36,483 bases of DNA from Hyphomicrobiales bacterium (GCA_900470095.1 UBZM01000077.1:1-36483), one strand, 5' to 3'. Counted from the stretch's first letter, positions 7,493 to 15,713 are shown. Notes: a model not told the origin generated them from the letters alone. Program-made: numbers and translations.

Positions 7493-10400
7493 TCCACAGG
7501 GCCGCGCCTCTGCCTTGCCCTCGCCACGACCGGTCGGTACGACTGGGTCTCCCGCCCCGCTTGAGCGCGGCCCCCACAGCTACCGAGTCGCGCTTGTCCC
7601 CACCTGACCGACTTCTCCGGTTTGGCCTTGCCTTTGTCGGCCTCGCACTCCTGTTCGTGCTGTCACAGGCCGCGCCGGCCCAGGCCGTCGAGGCCGTCCG
7701 CGTCCCTGTCGACGCACCGGTGATCGACCTGACCCATGTGGTCGAGCGCAACAAATCCGATGGCGACGTCATCCAGATCTCGACTGCGCCGGGGCCCGAC
7801 GGCATCGTGCGCCGCATTGCGGTCAGGGCGCGCGAATCAGGCGCGCGGCCGGACTGGATCGTCTTCGCGCTGACCAATGATTCCGACGAGCAGATCGACC
7901 GGCTGCTGGTCGCGCCGTTCCATCGCCTGATCGGCTCCGGCGTGATCTGGCCCGATCTCGGCGACACGCGGATCGAGGCCGTGACGGCGAGCCAGGGACT
8001 TCGACCCGAGCGCGAGGACAGCCCGGACGCCGACGTCTTCATGATCACGCTCGATCCGGGCACGACGGTGACCTTCGTCGCCGAGCTGAAATCTCCGAAC
8101 CTGCCGCAGCTCTATCTGTTCGAGCAGGAGGCCTATCGCCAGAAGACCAACGGGCTGACGCTCTACAAGGGCATCATCATCGGCATTGCCGGCCTGCTCG
8201 CGCTCTTCCTGACCATCATCTTCGTGGTCAAGGGAGCGGTGATCTTCCCGGCCGCCGCCGCCCTGGCCTGGGCCGTTCTCGCCTATGCAGGGCTCGATTT
8301 CGGTTTCTTCCAGCGCATCTTCCCGCTGACGCCGGCGATTGAGCGTATCTACCGCGCCGGAGCCGAGGTTGTGCTGGCGGCGACGCTGCTCGTCTTCCTC
8401 TTCGCCTATCTCAACCTGTCGCGCTGGCATGTCCGCTACAGCCACGTGACGATCATCTGGATCCTCGGCCTGTTCGGCCTCGTCGGTCTCGCCGTCTTCG
8501 ATGCCCCGATGGCGTCGGGCATCGCGCGAATCTCGATCGCCGCCGTCGCGGCCGTCGGCTTCGTGCTGATCCTGCATCTGGCGACGCATGGCTATGAGCG
8601 CGCCGTCATGCTGATCCCGACCTGGTTCCTGCTCGCCGTCTGGGTGACGGCGGCCGGGTTCACGGTCACCGGCCAGTTCCAGCGCGACCTTGTCGCGCCC
8701 GCCCTGATCGGCGGGCTGGTGCTGATCGTGCTGCTGATCGGCTTCACGGTCATCCAACATGCCTTCGCCGGGGGCGCTCTGGCCCAGGGCCTTGTCTCCG
8801 ACACCGAGCGGCGAGCGCTTGCGCTGTCCGGCTCCGGCGATCTCGTCTTCGACTGGGATGTCAGCGCCGACAAGATCTTCGTCTCGCCGCAGACCGAGAC
8901 CCTGCTTGGCCTGTCGCGCGGAGCGCTCGAAGGTTCGGCGGCGCGCTGGCTCGAATACATGCACGTCTCCGACCGCGACCGCTATCGCGTCACGCTCGAT
9001 GCCGTGCTGGAACAGCGGCGCGGCAAGCTGCAGCTCGATTTCCGTCTGCGCGCCGCCAATGGCGCCTATCACTGGTTCAACCTCAAGGCCCGGCCCGTCA
9101 TCGGCTCCAACGGCGAGGTCATCCGCGTGATCGGCACACTCGCCGATGTCACCGAGCAGAGGACTGCGCAGGAGCGGCTGCTGCACGACGCGGTGCACGA
9201 CAATCTGACCGGCCTGCCCAACCGCAAGCTGTTCCAGGACCGTCTCGGCGCCATCTTCGGTTTCTGCCGCGCCGACGACAATATCCGCCCGACGGTGATC
9301 GTCATCGACATCGACCGCTTCAAGCAGGTCAACGAGTCGGTCGGCTTCTCCGCGGGCGATTCGATCCTGCTGACGCTTGCGCGCAGGCTCGGCCGTCTGC
9401 TGCGTGCGCAGGACACGCTTGCCCGCATCGGCGGCGACACCTTCGCCATGATCCTTGTCTCCGAGCGGGACCCCGAACGTATCCTGGCGCTGGCGGAACT
9501 CGTTCGCCGCGCCGTCTCGACACCGGTGACCTTCGCGGAACGCGAGATCTTCCTGACACCCTCGATCGGGCTTGCGCTGTTCGACTCCTCGCCCGCGGCC
9601 CGCAAGGACGATGCCCTGAAGAATGCCGAGCTGGCGATGGCTCATGCCAAGCGCCAGGGCGGCAATAAGATCGAGGTTTTCGTTCCCGCAATGCGGACCG
9701 ATCGCAACGATCGTCTTGCCCTGGAGAGCGACCTGCGTCGTGCCATCGAGCGCGGCGAGATCCAGGTGATGTACCAGCCGATCGTCAGGCTGGAGGACCG
9801 GACCATTGCGGGTTTCGAAGCCCTGGTGCGCTGGGACCACCCGCGCGAGGGCCGGCTGCTGCCCCAGGACTTCCTGGCGATTGCCGAGGAGACCGGGCTG
9901 ATCGTCGATCTCGGCGTTTATGTGATGGACCGTACCGCGCGCGAGCTTGCGGCCTGGCAGGCAGCGCTCGAGGTCGACCCGCCGATCTTCGCCAGCGTCA
10001 ACGTCTCCAGCCGCCAGTTGCTGCGCCATGACCTGCTGCATGACGTCAAGACGGTACTGGCGCGAAGGCGCGTCTTGCCGGGCACCCTCAAGCTCGAGAT
10101 CACCGAAAGTCTGGTGATGGAGAATCCGGAATATGCCGCGCAGATGCTCTCGCGCATCCGCGAACTCGGCGCCGGGCTCTCGCTCGATGATTTCGGTACC
10201 GGCTATTCCTCGCTGTCCTATCTGCAGCGCTTTCCGTTCGACACGATCAAGGTCGATCAGAGTTTTGTGCGCCAGATGGGCAACGGAAAGCCGCCGGTGA
10301 TTCTGCGCTCGATCGTCCAGCTTGCAGCGGACCTGCGCATGGACGTCGTTGCCGAGGGCGCGGAGACGGAGTCGGATGCGATCGAGCTCTACCAGCTCGG

Positions 10401-10503
10401 CTGCCAATATGCGCAAGGCTATATCTTCGGTCAGCCGATGAGCGCAGCCGAAGCCCGCCGGTTGGTGGGCGCGAGCGCCGCATCCTCTTCGGAAGCAGCG
10501 TAA
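7489..10503 (+). CDS. Membrane PAS-GGDEF-EAL protein, likely c-di-GMP phosphodiesterase
   Basis: This is a 1004-residue inner-membrane sensor. After a basic, Pro-rich 40-residue lead come a signal-like helix (41-66), a periplasmic domain (about 67-222), and seven to eight helices (about 226-425). A PAS domain (about 440-555), a GGDEF domain (about 565-735) and an EAL domain (about 742-990) follow. The extracellular-plus-seven-helix layout resembles 7TMR-DISM proteins. The GGDEF active site reads GGDTF (648-652), so the key Glu is replaced by Thr and cyclase activity is doubtful. The RxxD inhibitory-site pattern (RAQD, 639-642) five residues upstream is kept. EAL (777-779), NVSSR, ITESL, DDFGTGYSS and EGAET are intact, predicting c-di-GMP hydrolysis, possibly tuned by the degenerate domain. 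It overlaps the GNAT gene by four bases. A later start just before residue 41 cannot be excluded. Confidence 0.93.
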   Translation: MIHRAAPLPCPRHDRSVRLGLPPRLSAAPTATESRLSPPDRLLRFGLAFVGLALLFVLSQAAPAQAVEAVRVPVDAPVIDLTHVVERNKSDGDVIQISTAPGPDGIVRRIAVRARESGARPDWIVFALTNDSDEQIDRLLVAPFHRLIGSGVIWPDLGDTRIEAVTASQGLRPEREDSPDADVFMITLDPGTTVTFVAELKSPNLPQLYLFEQEAYRQKTNGLTLYKGIIIGIAGLLALFLTIIFVVKGAVIFPAAAALAWAVLAYAGLDFGFFQRIFPLTPAIERIYRAGAEVVLAATLLVFLFAYLNLSRWHVRYSHVTIIWILGLFGLVGLAVFDAPMASGIARISIAAVAAVGFVLILHLATHGYERAVMLIPTWFLLAVWVTAAGFTVTGQFQRDLVAPALIGGLVLIVLLIGFTVIQHAFAGGALAQGLVSDTERRALALSGSGDLVFDWDVSADKIFVSPQTETLLGLSRGALEGSAARWLEYMHVSDRDRYRVTLDAVLEQRRGKLQLDFRLRAANGAYHWFNLKARPVIGSNGEVIRVIGTLADVTEQRTAQERLLHDAVHDNLTGLPNRKLFQDRLGAIFGFCRADDNIRPTVIVIDIDRFKQVNESVGFSAGDSILLTLARRLGRLLRAQDTLARIGGDTFAMILVSERDPERILALAELVRRAVSTPVTFAEREIFLTPSIGLALFDSSPAARKDDALKNAELAMAHAKRQGGNKIEVFVPAMRTDRNDRLALESDLRRAIERGEIQVMYQPIVRLEDRTIAGFEALVRWDHPREGRLLPQDFLAIAEETGLIVDLGVYVMDRTARELAAWQAALEVDPPIFASVNVSSRQLLRHDLLHDVKTVLARRRVLPGTLKLEITESLVMENPEYAAQMLSRIRELGAGLSLDDFGTGYSSLSYLQRFPFDTIKVDQSFVRQMGNGKPPVILRSIVQLAADLRMDVVAEGAETESDAIELYQLGCQYAQGYIFGQPMSAAEARRLVGASAASSSEAA

Positions 10504-10504
10504 C

Positions 10505-10525
10505 CCCTCCCCTATTCCGGGAGGG
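10505..10525. terminator. Weak hairpin between convergent genes
   Basis: A 7-bp perfect stem CCCTCCC / GGGAGGG with a 7-base loop lies in the 35-base gap between the convergent GGDEF-EAL and yqgE genes. There is no T-run on either strand, so a bidirectional terminator role is only suggested by position. Confidence 0.35.
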
Positions 10526-10538
10526 AATCCGGAGCTGC

Positions 10539-11150
10539 TCAGGCGTGTCCGGCCGTGCTCGACAAGAATGCGGGGTCGATACCGATCTTGTGCAGCGCAC
10601 GATGGTACTTGGTCTCGATACTGTCGTCGAAAAGCAGCGCGGGGTCGGCAGCGCAGTGCAGCCAGCCATTCGACTGGATCTCGGATTCAAGCTGGCCCGC
10701 TCCCCAGCCTGCATAGCCAAGGGCAAGCACCGCATTCTCCGGCCCACTGCCGATGGCAATGGCGCGCAGGATATCCAAGGTCGCCGTCAGACAGATGCCA
10801 TTGTCGATCGGCAAGGTCGCCGATTCCAGGAAGAAGTCAGAGGAGTGCAGCACGAAGCCTCGCTTCGTCTCCACCGGTCCGCCGCGCAGCACCTGCATCC
10901 GTTCGGCCTGACTCGGCAGCCGAATCAGCTCCTCCGAGGGAATGACGTCGAGCTGGACCAGCAGATCGGGAAACCGCGTGTCCGGCGCCGGCTTGTTGAG
11001 GATGATGCCCATGGCGCCATCCTCGGAATGAGCACAGATATAAACCACGCTGCGGCTGAAGCGCGTGTCGGTCATGCCAGGCATGGCGATCAGGCACTGC
11101 CCGTCGAGATAGCTACGGCCGCTGACGCGTTGGCTGGATCCGATCTTCAT
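10539..11150 (-). CDS. yqgE: YqgE/AlgH family protein (UPF0301, DUF179)
   Basis: This 203-residue soluble protein has the family segments YLDGQCLIAMPGMTDTRFSR near the N-terminus, GAMGIILNKP, LRGGPV with a following F-V-LH, and LALGYAGWGAGQLE-type sequence. These define YqgE/AlgH. The fold is known from structures, but the biochemical role is not settled; the AlgH name comes from a link to alginate regulation in Pseudomonas. It is a single gene convergent with the GGDEF-EAL gene and divergent from the DsbD-like gene, with a 175-base shared upstream region. Confidence 0.95.
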   Translation of the reverse strand: MKIGSSQRVSGRSYLDGQCLIAMPGMTDTRFSRSVVYICAHSEDGAMGIILNKPAPDTRFPDLLVQLDVIPSEELIRLPSQAERMQVLRGGPVETKRGFVLHSSDFFLESATLPIDNGICLTATLDILRAIAIGSGPENAVLALGYAGWGAGQLESEIQSNGWLHCAADPALLFDDSIETKYHRALHKIGIDPAFLSSTAGHA

Positions 11151-11254
11151 ACCACTATGCTAAATCCAATCGGCCCGGCTGGAAACCGTGTCCTTGAAAA
11201 TGCCGGCACCGCGATTGCGCCCCAATCATGCGGCATAGGATGAATGGCTGCATG

Positions 11255-11278
11255 TCACATGATTGCCAGCAAATGTGA
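11255..11278. promoter_or_regulatory. Inverted repeat TCACAT-N12-ATGTGA upstream of the DsbD-like gene
   Basis: Two perfect 6-base half-sites separated by 12 bases lie in the divergent yqgE / DsbD-like spacer, ending 47 bases before the GTG start at 11326. The left half also forms a short palindrome CATGT-C-ACATG. It could be an operator; no regulator is identifiable from the sequence and it may be chance. Confidence 0.3.
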
Positions 11279-11325
11279 GAGAGATTGTTTCGCTTTTTGC
11301 AGACGCATTCCCTAAGACGGTCATC

Positions 11326-12177
11326 GTGAAGTCGGCATTGCTCTCACTCGCGCTCGCCGCGCTGGCGTTCAGCGCTCCTGCTCAGGCGCAGGAGGCGGCG
11401 GTGTCGTCATGGTCCCGCAGCACGCATTCCTCGATCCGCCTGATCGCCGGAGCGACGGCCCCCTCGGGCAAGCAACGCATCGGCGTCGAGATCACCATGG
11501 CGCCAGGCTACAAGACCTATTGGCGCAACCCCGGCGATTCCGGCGTTCCTCCCTCCTTCGACTGGAGCGGCTCGACCAATGTCGGCGGCCTCGACGTGCG
11601 CTGGCCCGCGCCGGAACGCTTCGAGGACGGCACCGGCTTTTCGATCGGCTATGTCGGCGAGGTCGTGGTGCCGGTGTCGGTGCAGCCGGTCGACCCCAGC
11701 AAGCCGGTCATGGTCGTGCTCAAGCTCGACTATGCCGTCTGCGAGAAGATGTGCATTCCCGCCAAGGGCGAGGCTCAGCTCTGGCTTGAGCCTGGCGTGA
11801 CCTCGGTAACCTCGCCGCGGCTCGAGAGCTTCGAGGCGCGGGTGCCGATTCCCGTCAAGCTCGGCCCCCACAAGGAGAAGATCTCGGTGATCGAGGTGCT
11901 GCCAGGCGAGGCTGGACCTGAGCCCAAGGTCAAACTCGTGCTGCAGGCTCCGCCGGACGGCGCGATCGAAGATGTCTTCGTCGAGGGGCCGGGCGCCTGG
12001 TCCTTCAGCAAGCCGGTCCTGAAGCCGCAACCCGATGGCACGGTGCTCGCCCATGTCCGGATTACCGACCGTCCCAAGGGTGCCGCCGGCCCGGTGCCCT
12101 TCATCGTGACGGTGCGCGGCAAGCCGGCGGCGGTCGAGACGCGGCTTGAACTCGACATCCCGGTCGCCAAGCCCTAA
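11326..12177 (+). CDS. Periplasmic DsbD alpha-domain-like protein (stand-alone)
   Basis: This is a 283-residue secreted protein. The GTG start yields a textbook signal peptide (MKSALLSLALAALAFSAPAQA, cleavage near residue 21); a TTG at 11263 would place 21 extra residues before it and is unlikely. The mature part matches the N-terminal thiol-disulfide domain of DsbD (DsbD_N/ScsB-like). It has PGYKTYWRNPGDSGVPP, then a redox-type Cys pair in YAVCEKMCIPAKGE (C139, C143). A second beta-rich region (about 165-280) completes the chain. There is no transmembrane electron-transfer domain or C-terminal thioredoxin domain, so it must work with a separate membrane reductase such as a CcdA-type protein, not seen here. 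A peroxiredoxin gene follows 46 bases downstream. Confidence 0.88.
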   Translation: MKSALLSLALAALAFSAPAQAQEAAVSSWSRSTHSSIRLIAGATAPSGKQRIGVEITMAPGYKTYWRNPGDSGVPPSFDWSGSTNVGGLDVRWPAPERFEDGTGFSIGYVGEVVVPVSVQPVDPSKPVMVVLKLDYAVCEKMCIPAKGEAQLWLEPGVTSVTSPRLESFEARVPIPVKLGPHKEKISVIEVLPGEAGPEPKVKLVLQAPPDGAIEDVFVEGPGAWSFSKPVLKPQPDGTVLAHVRITDRPKGAAGPVPFIVTVRGKPAAVETRLELDIPVAKP

Positions 12178-12223
12178 TCCCTGACCGAGCGGCGAAGGCC
12201 GCATGGCTCACGGAGAACAGGCG

Positions 12224-12709
12224 ATGACGATCAAGGTGGGTGACACACTTCCGCAGGCGACGTTCCGCGTGATGACGGCGGACGGCCCGGCAGCGAAGAC
12301 GACCGAAGACCTGTTCAAGGGCAAGAAAGTGGTGCTGTTTGCAGTGCCCGGCGCCTTCACGCCGACCTGCCACAAGAATCACCTTCCCGGCTATCTCGCC
12401 AAGGCTGCCGAGATCAAGGGCAAGGGCGTCGATGCCATCATGGTGACCGGCGTCAACGATGTCTTCGTCATGGATGCCTGGTCGAAGGCAACGGGCGCAG
12501 TCGGCGTCATCGAGTTCCTCTCGGACGGCAATGCCGATTTCGCCAAGGAGATCGGGCTTTCGCTCGACGGTTCGGGCTTCGGCCTCGGAACCCGTTCGCA
12601 GCGCTATTCGATGATCGTCGAGAACGGCGTGGTAGAGGCCCTCAATGTCGAGGACGCGCCTGGCAAGGCCGACGTCTCCGGCGCCGAGGAAATGCTGAAG
12701 CAGCTCTGA
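12224..12709 (+). CDS. Peroxiredoxin, Prx5 / AhpC-TSA family
   Basis: This 161-residue thiol peroxidase reduces hydrogen peroxide and organic peroxides. The peroxidatic cysteine is C49 in VPGAFTPTCHKNHLPGY, the Prx5-type active site with the conserved Pro and Thr. A typical resolving cysteine is not obvious, so reduction by glutathione/glutaredoxin or another thiol is plausible. The start at 12224 has GGAGA seven to eight bases upstream and gives the family N-terminus MTIKVGDTLP. An ATG at 12203 would add seven residues. No signal peptide is present, so it acts in the cytosol, unlike its secreted upstream neighbour. Confidence 0.95.
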   Translation: MTIKVGDTLPQATFRVMTADGPAAKTTEDLFKGKKVVLFAVPGAFTPTCHKNHLPGYLAKAAEIKGKGVDAIMVTGVNDVFVMDAWSKATGAVGVIEFLSDGNADFAKEIGLSLDGSGFGLGTRSQRYSMIVENGVVEALNVEDAPGKADVSGAEEMLKQL

Positions 12710-12730
12710 GAGCGGCCGGCGAATGAGGAG

Positions 12731-12761
12731 GCCCGCCCGGCACCCGCCGCGCGGGCTTTTT
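12731..12761 (+). terminator. Rho-independent terminator after peroxiredoxin
   Basis: GCCCGC and GCGGGC form the outer stem, with a short internal CGG/CCG pairing in the loop region, followed by TTTTT. It lies 21 bases after the peroxiredoxin stop and fits termination of that transcript. Confidence 0.8.
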
Positions 12762-12861
12762 CATGCCTGCTGCAACGATGCTGATCGAAAGCATGGCGCT
12801 TTGTCATGAGACAGATGCTCCGGCCCCGGGCTAGCGTGAATTCGCTACAGGGAGAGGCTGC

Positions 12862-13311
12862 ATGTCCGAGATCACCATCCGCCCGCTCGTCGCGAGCGAC
12901 CGTACCGCCTGGGGCCCGCTCTGGCAGGGCTATCTGACCTTCTACAAGTCGAGTCTACCCGAAGAGATCCATGACCTGACCTTCGCTCGCCTGACAGGCG
13001 GCAAGGAGCCGATGGGCGGCTTCATCGCCGAGCGCGACGGCAAGGCAGTCGGCATCGTGCACTGGGTCACGCACCGCACCACCTGGAGCGCCAAGGATAT
13101 CTGCTATCTGCAGGACCTGTTCGTCAGCCCGGATATTCGCGGCGGCGGCGGCGGCCGCAAGCTGATCGAGGCCGTGCGGCAGATGGCCGAGGCCCAGGGC
13201 TGTTTCCGCGTCTACTGGCAGACGCATGAGACGAATCTTCAGGCCCGCGAACTGTACGACAAGGTCGCCGACCTCTCGGGCTTCCTGGTCTATCGGCAAC
13301 CGCTCGGCTGA
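12862..13311 (+). CDS. GNAT family N-acetyltransferase
   Basis: This 149-residue single-domain acetyltransferase starts SEITIRPLVASDRTAW, typical of the first GNAT strand and helix. CYLQDLFVSPDIRGGGGGRKLIEAV contains the acetyl-CoA loop (R-G-G-G-G-G-R-K), and TNLQARELYDKVA is the usual C-terminal motif. A clear Shine-Dalgarno (GGGAGAGG) precedes the ATG. It lies alone between the peroxiredoxin terminator and the convergent rnhA gene, whose stop is 15 bases away. The substrate is not predictable. Confidence 0.92.
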   Translation: MSEITIRPLVASDRTAWGPLWQGYLTFYKSSLPEEIHDLTFARLTGGKEPMGGFIAERDGKAVGIVHWVTHRTTWSAKDICYLQDLFVSPDIRGGGGGRKLIEAVRQMAEAQGCFRVYWQTHETNLQARELYDKVADLSGFLVYRQPLG

Positions 13312-13326
13312 CGAGCCGGCCGGGCT

Positions 13327-13773
13327 TTATCGCCCGGGCTTGAACGGCGCCATGCCGGCGCGGGCGAGCACGTCGGCGCGCTCGTTCATCTCGTCTCCGG
13401 CGTGGCCCTTGACCCATTTCCACTCGATCTTGTGGCGGCCGAGTGCGGCATCGAGGCGCTTCCAGAGCTCCTCGTTCTTCACCGGCTTCCGGTCGGCGGT
13501 CTTCCAGCCATTCTTCTTCCAGCCATGGATCCAGCCGGTGATGCCCTGACGCAGGTACTGGCTGTCGGTATGCAGCGCCACCGTGCAGGGCCGCGTCAGC
13601 GTCTCGAGCGCCGAAATCGCCGCCATCAGCTCCATGCGGTTGTTCGTGGTCATCTGTTCGCCGCCCGAGAGCTCGCGCGCCTTGCCATTGTAGCTGAGGA
13701 TCGCGCCCCAGCCCCCCGGGCCGGGATTGCCGGAACAGGCCCCGTCGGTCCAGATCTCTACTGTATCGCTCAT
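13327..13773 (-). CDS. rnhA: Ribonuclease HI
   Basis: This enzyme degrades the RNA strand of RNA-DNA hybrids, removing R-loops and primers in the cytosol. The 148-residue length is that of the family. All four acidic catalytic residues are visible: D10 (IWTDGACSGNPGPGG), E48 (NNRMELMA), D70 (HTDSQY) and D134 (NERADVLA), with H124 in KGHAG. The basic handle region GWKKNGWKTADRKPVKN is present, so this is the bacterial substrate-binding form. It is the last gene of ispH-thrB-rnhA; its start overlaps the thrB stop by four bases. Confidence 0.98.
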   Translation of the reverse strand: MSDTVEIWTDGACSGNPGPGGWGAILSYNGKARELSGGEQMTTNNRMELMAAISALETLTRPCTVALHTDSQYLRQGITGWIHGWKKNGWKTADRKPVKNEELWKRLDAALGRHKIEWKWVKGHAGDEMNERADVLARAGMAPFKPGR

Positions 13774-14735
13774 CGTTTCAGGCCATATTCGCGGGCGTCA
13801 CCGACGCGCTGATGGAAGGCAAGTTTGCGGTCGTATTCGAGCGGATCCAGCGGCTTGACCAGTGCGCCCGGCGGAACGTTCAGCCAGTCCACAAGCCGGG
13901 TCAGCAGGAAGCGCAGGGCCGAGCCGCGGCAGAGCACTGGGAGCGCCTCGACCTCTGCGGAGGTCAGGGGACGCACGCTTTCATAGCCCGCGAGGATCGC
14001 CTGCCCCTTGGTGAGATTGAACGATGCATCGGCCTCGAAGCACCAGGCATTCAGGCAGATGGCGAGATCATAGGCGAAGGCATCGGTGCAGGCGAAGTAG
14101 AAGTCGATCAGCCCCGACAGCCGGTCCTTGATGAAGAAGACATTGTTGGGAAAGAGATCGGCGTGGATCACGCCGCGCGGCAGGTTCCGTGGCCAGTTGG
14201 CCTCATGGAACGCGATTTCCATCATGACGCGCTTCGCCAGTCCAGGCGAGACCGTCTCGGCACCGGCACCAGCCTGTTCCGCCAGGGGCCGCCAGCCGGC
14301 GACGGACAGGTCATTCGACCGGGTCATGCCGAAGCCCTCGCCTGCCTTGTGCAGGAGCGCCAGCCCACGCCCGACCTCGCCGCAATGAGCAGCCGTCGGG
14401 CGACGCACTGAGAGACCATCGAGGAAGGTCACGATCGCCGCTGGCCGGCCCGCCAGCCGGCTGACCGCCAGACCGTCCTGTGCCTTGACGGGCAGCGGGC
14501 AGATCAGCCCCCGCTCGGCCAGATGCTCCATCAGCCCAAGGAAGAACGGCAGGTCAGCCGCACTGACTCGCTCCTCGTAGAGCGTCAGGATGAAGAAGCC
14601 CTGCGTGGTGTGCAGCAGGAAATTGGAGTTCGAGACCCCTTCGGCAATGCCCTTGACCGCAAGCAGATCGCCAATGCCGTAGCGCGCCACGAAGGCGGCC
14701 ATCTCATCGTCGGGCACTTCAGTATAGACGGCCAA
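13770..14735 (-). CDS. thrB: Homoserine kinase (aminoglycoside-phosphotransferase-like type)
   Basis: This enzyme phosphorylates homoserine for threonine synthase. The 321-residue protein is the proteobacterial ThrB that has the APH/choline-kinase fold, not the GHMP type. It has the N-terminal loop GIAEGVSNSNFLL and the Lys-containing strand equivalent ILTLYEER. The catalytic Brenner motif is GVIHADLFPNNVFF, and the metal-binding Asp is in GLIDFYFACTD. It lies six bases after ispH and overlaps rnhA, an operon order well known in the Hyphomicrobiales. Its pathway partner thrC is on the other strand at 4116-5531. Confidence 0.97.
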   Translation of the reverse strand: MAVYTEVPDDEMAAFVARYGIGDLLAVKGIAEGVSNSNFLLHTTQGFFILTLYEERVSAADLPFFLGLMEHLAERGLICPLPVKAQDGLAVSRLAGRPAAIVTFLDGLSVRRPTAAHCGEVGRGLALLHKAGEGFGMTRSNDLSVAGWRPLAEQAGAGAETVSPGLAKRVMMEIAFHEANWPRNLPRGVIHADLFPNNVFFIKDRLSGLIDFYFACTDAFAYDLAICLNAWCFEADASFNLTKGQAILAGYESVRPLTSAEVEALPVLCRGSALRFLLTRLVDWLNVPPGALVKPLDPLEYDRKLAFHQRVGDAREYGLKR

Positions 14736-14741
14736 ATTCGC

Positions 14742-15713
14742 TCACTCGGCCGCATTCGGCGCAGGCTCGCCGCGCAGTTCGCGCGGCAGGGGGAAGAAGA
14801 CGCTTTCATCGGCGGTCGAGACGGTCTCGACGCTGACTTCATAGCGCTCGGCAAAGGCATCGATGATCTCTTCGACCAGCACCTCGGGAGCGCTGGCGCC
14901 CGCCGTGATGCCCAGCCGCTTGATCGCACCGAAGATCGACCAGTCGATCTCGTCGGCCCTCAGCACCAGCCGCGCGGAGGGGCAGCCGGCCCGCTCGGCG
15001 ACTTCGCGCAGGCGCTGCGAATTGGAGGAGTTGGGCGAGCCGACAACGAGAAGTCCGTCGACCAGCGGGGCAACCCGCTTCACCGCCTCCTGGCGGTTCG
15101 TGGTCGCGTAGCAGATATCTTCCTTGTGCGGCGCGATCAGCTCAGGAAACCGCGTCTGCAGCGCCTGGACGATGCCGCGTGTGTCATCGACCGAAAGCGT
15201 CGTCTGGGTGACATAAGCGAGCGGCTGGTCGGCGGGAGGAGGAAGCCGGGCCACGTCGTCCAGCGTCTCGATCAGCGTGATCGCCCCCGGGGGCAACTGG
15301 CCCATCGTGCCGATGACCTCGGGATGGCCGGCATGGCCGACGAGCAGGATATGGCGACCGCGCTTGTGATGAACCTCGGCCTCGCGATGCACCTTGGTGA
15401 CCAGCGGGCAGGTCGCGTCGATGGCGAAGAGCGTCCGCGATGCTGCCTCGGCGGGAACGGATTTCGGCACGCCATGGGCCGAGAATATCACCGGACGCGT
15501 GGTGTCCGGCACCTCCGACAGTTCCGCGACGAAGACCGCGCCTTTGCGCCTCAGCGATTCGACGACATATTTGTTGTGTACGATCTCATGGCGCACATAG
15601 ACCGGCGCACCATGCATCGCGAGCGCCTTCTCGACCGCGTCGATGGCGCGTACGACCCCGGCGCAAAAACCGCGCGGGGCACAAAGCAGAATGTCGAGCG
15701 GCGGCTTGGTCAC
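14742..15713 (-). CDS. ispH: 4-Hydroxy-3-methylbut-2-enyl diphosphate reductase
   Basis: This is the last enzyme of the MEP isoprenoid pathway; it makes IPP and DMAPP using a [4Fe-4S] cluster. The 323-residue protein has the three cluster cysteines C17 (PRGFCAG), C102 (DATCPLV) and C201 (DICYATTNRQEAV). Substrate-binding HNKYVVE, SAHG and the SPNSSNSQRL loop are also present. It is the first gene of the ispH-thrB-rnhA operon, transcribed divergently from the Kef-type antiporter with about 196 bases between the starts. The isoprenoids it supplies feed both the heme O and ubiquinone enzymes encoded in this window. Confidence 0.98.
   Translation of the reverse strand: MTKPPLDILLCAPRGFCAGVVRAIDAVEKALAMHGAPVYVRHEIVHNKYVVESLRRKGAVFVAELSEVPDTTRPVIFSAHGVPKSVPAEAASRTLFAIDATCPLVTKVHREAEVHHKRGRHILLVGHAGHPEVIGTMGQLPPGAITLIETLDDVARLPPPADQPLAYVTQTTLSVDDTRGIVQALQTRFPELIAPHKEDICYATTNRQEAVKRVAPLVDGLLVVGSPNSSNSQRLREVAERAGCPSARLVLRADEIDWSIFGAIKRLGITAGASAPEVLVEEIIDAFAERYEVSVETVSTADESVFFPLPRELRGEPAPNAAE

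Noticed and set aside
7837..10416. 859-codon open frame on the - strand opposite the GGDEF-EAL gene
   Set aside because: It is a shadow of the real gene in GC-rich DNA; the translation is Asp/Arg/Glu/Gln-rich without any domain, while the + strand encodes recognisable PAS, GGDEF and EAL domains.
13320..13337. CCGGGC / GCCCGG hairpin at the rnhA stop
   Set aside because: The stem is only 6 bp, no T-run follows on either strand, and it overlaps coding sequence; too weak to call a terminator.
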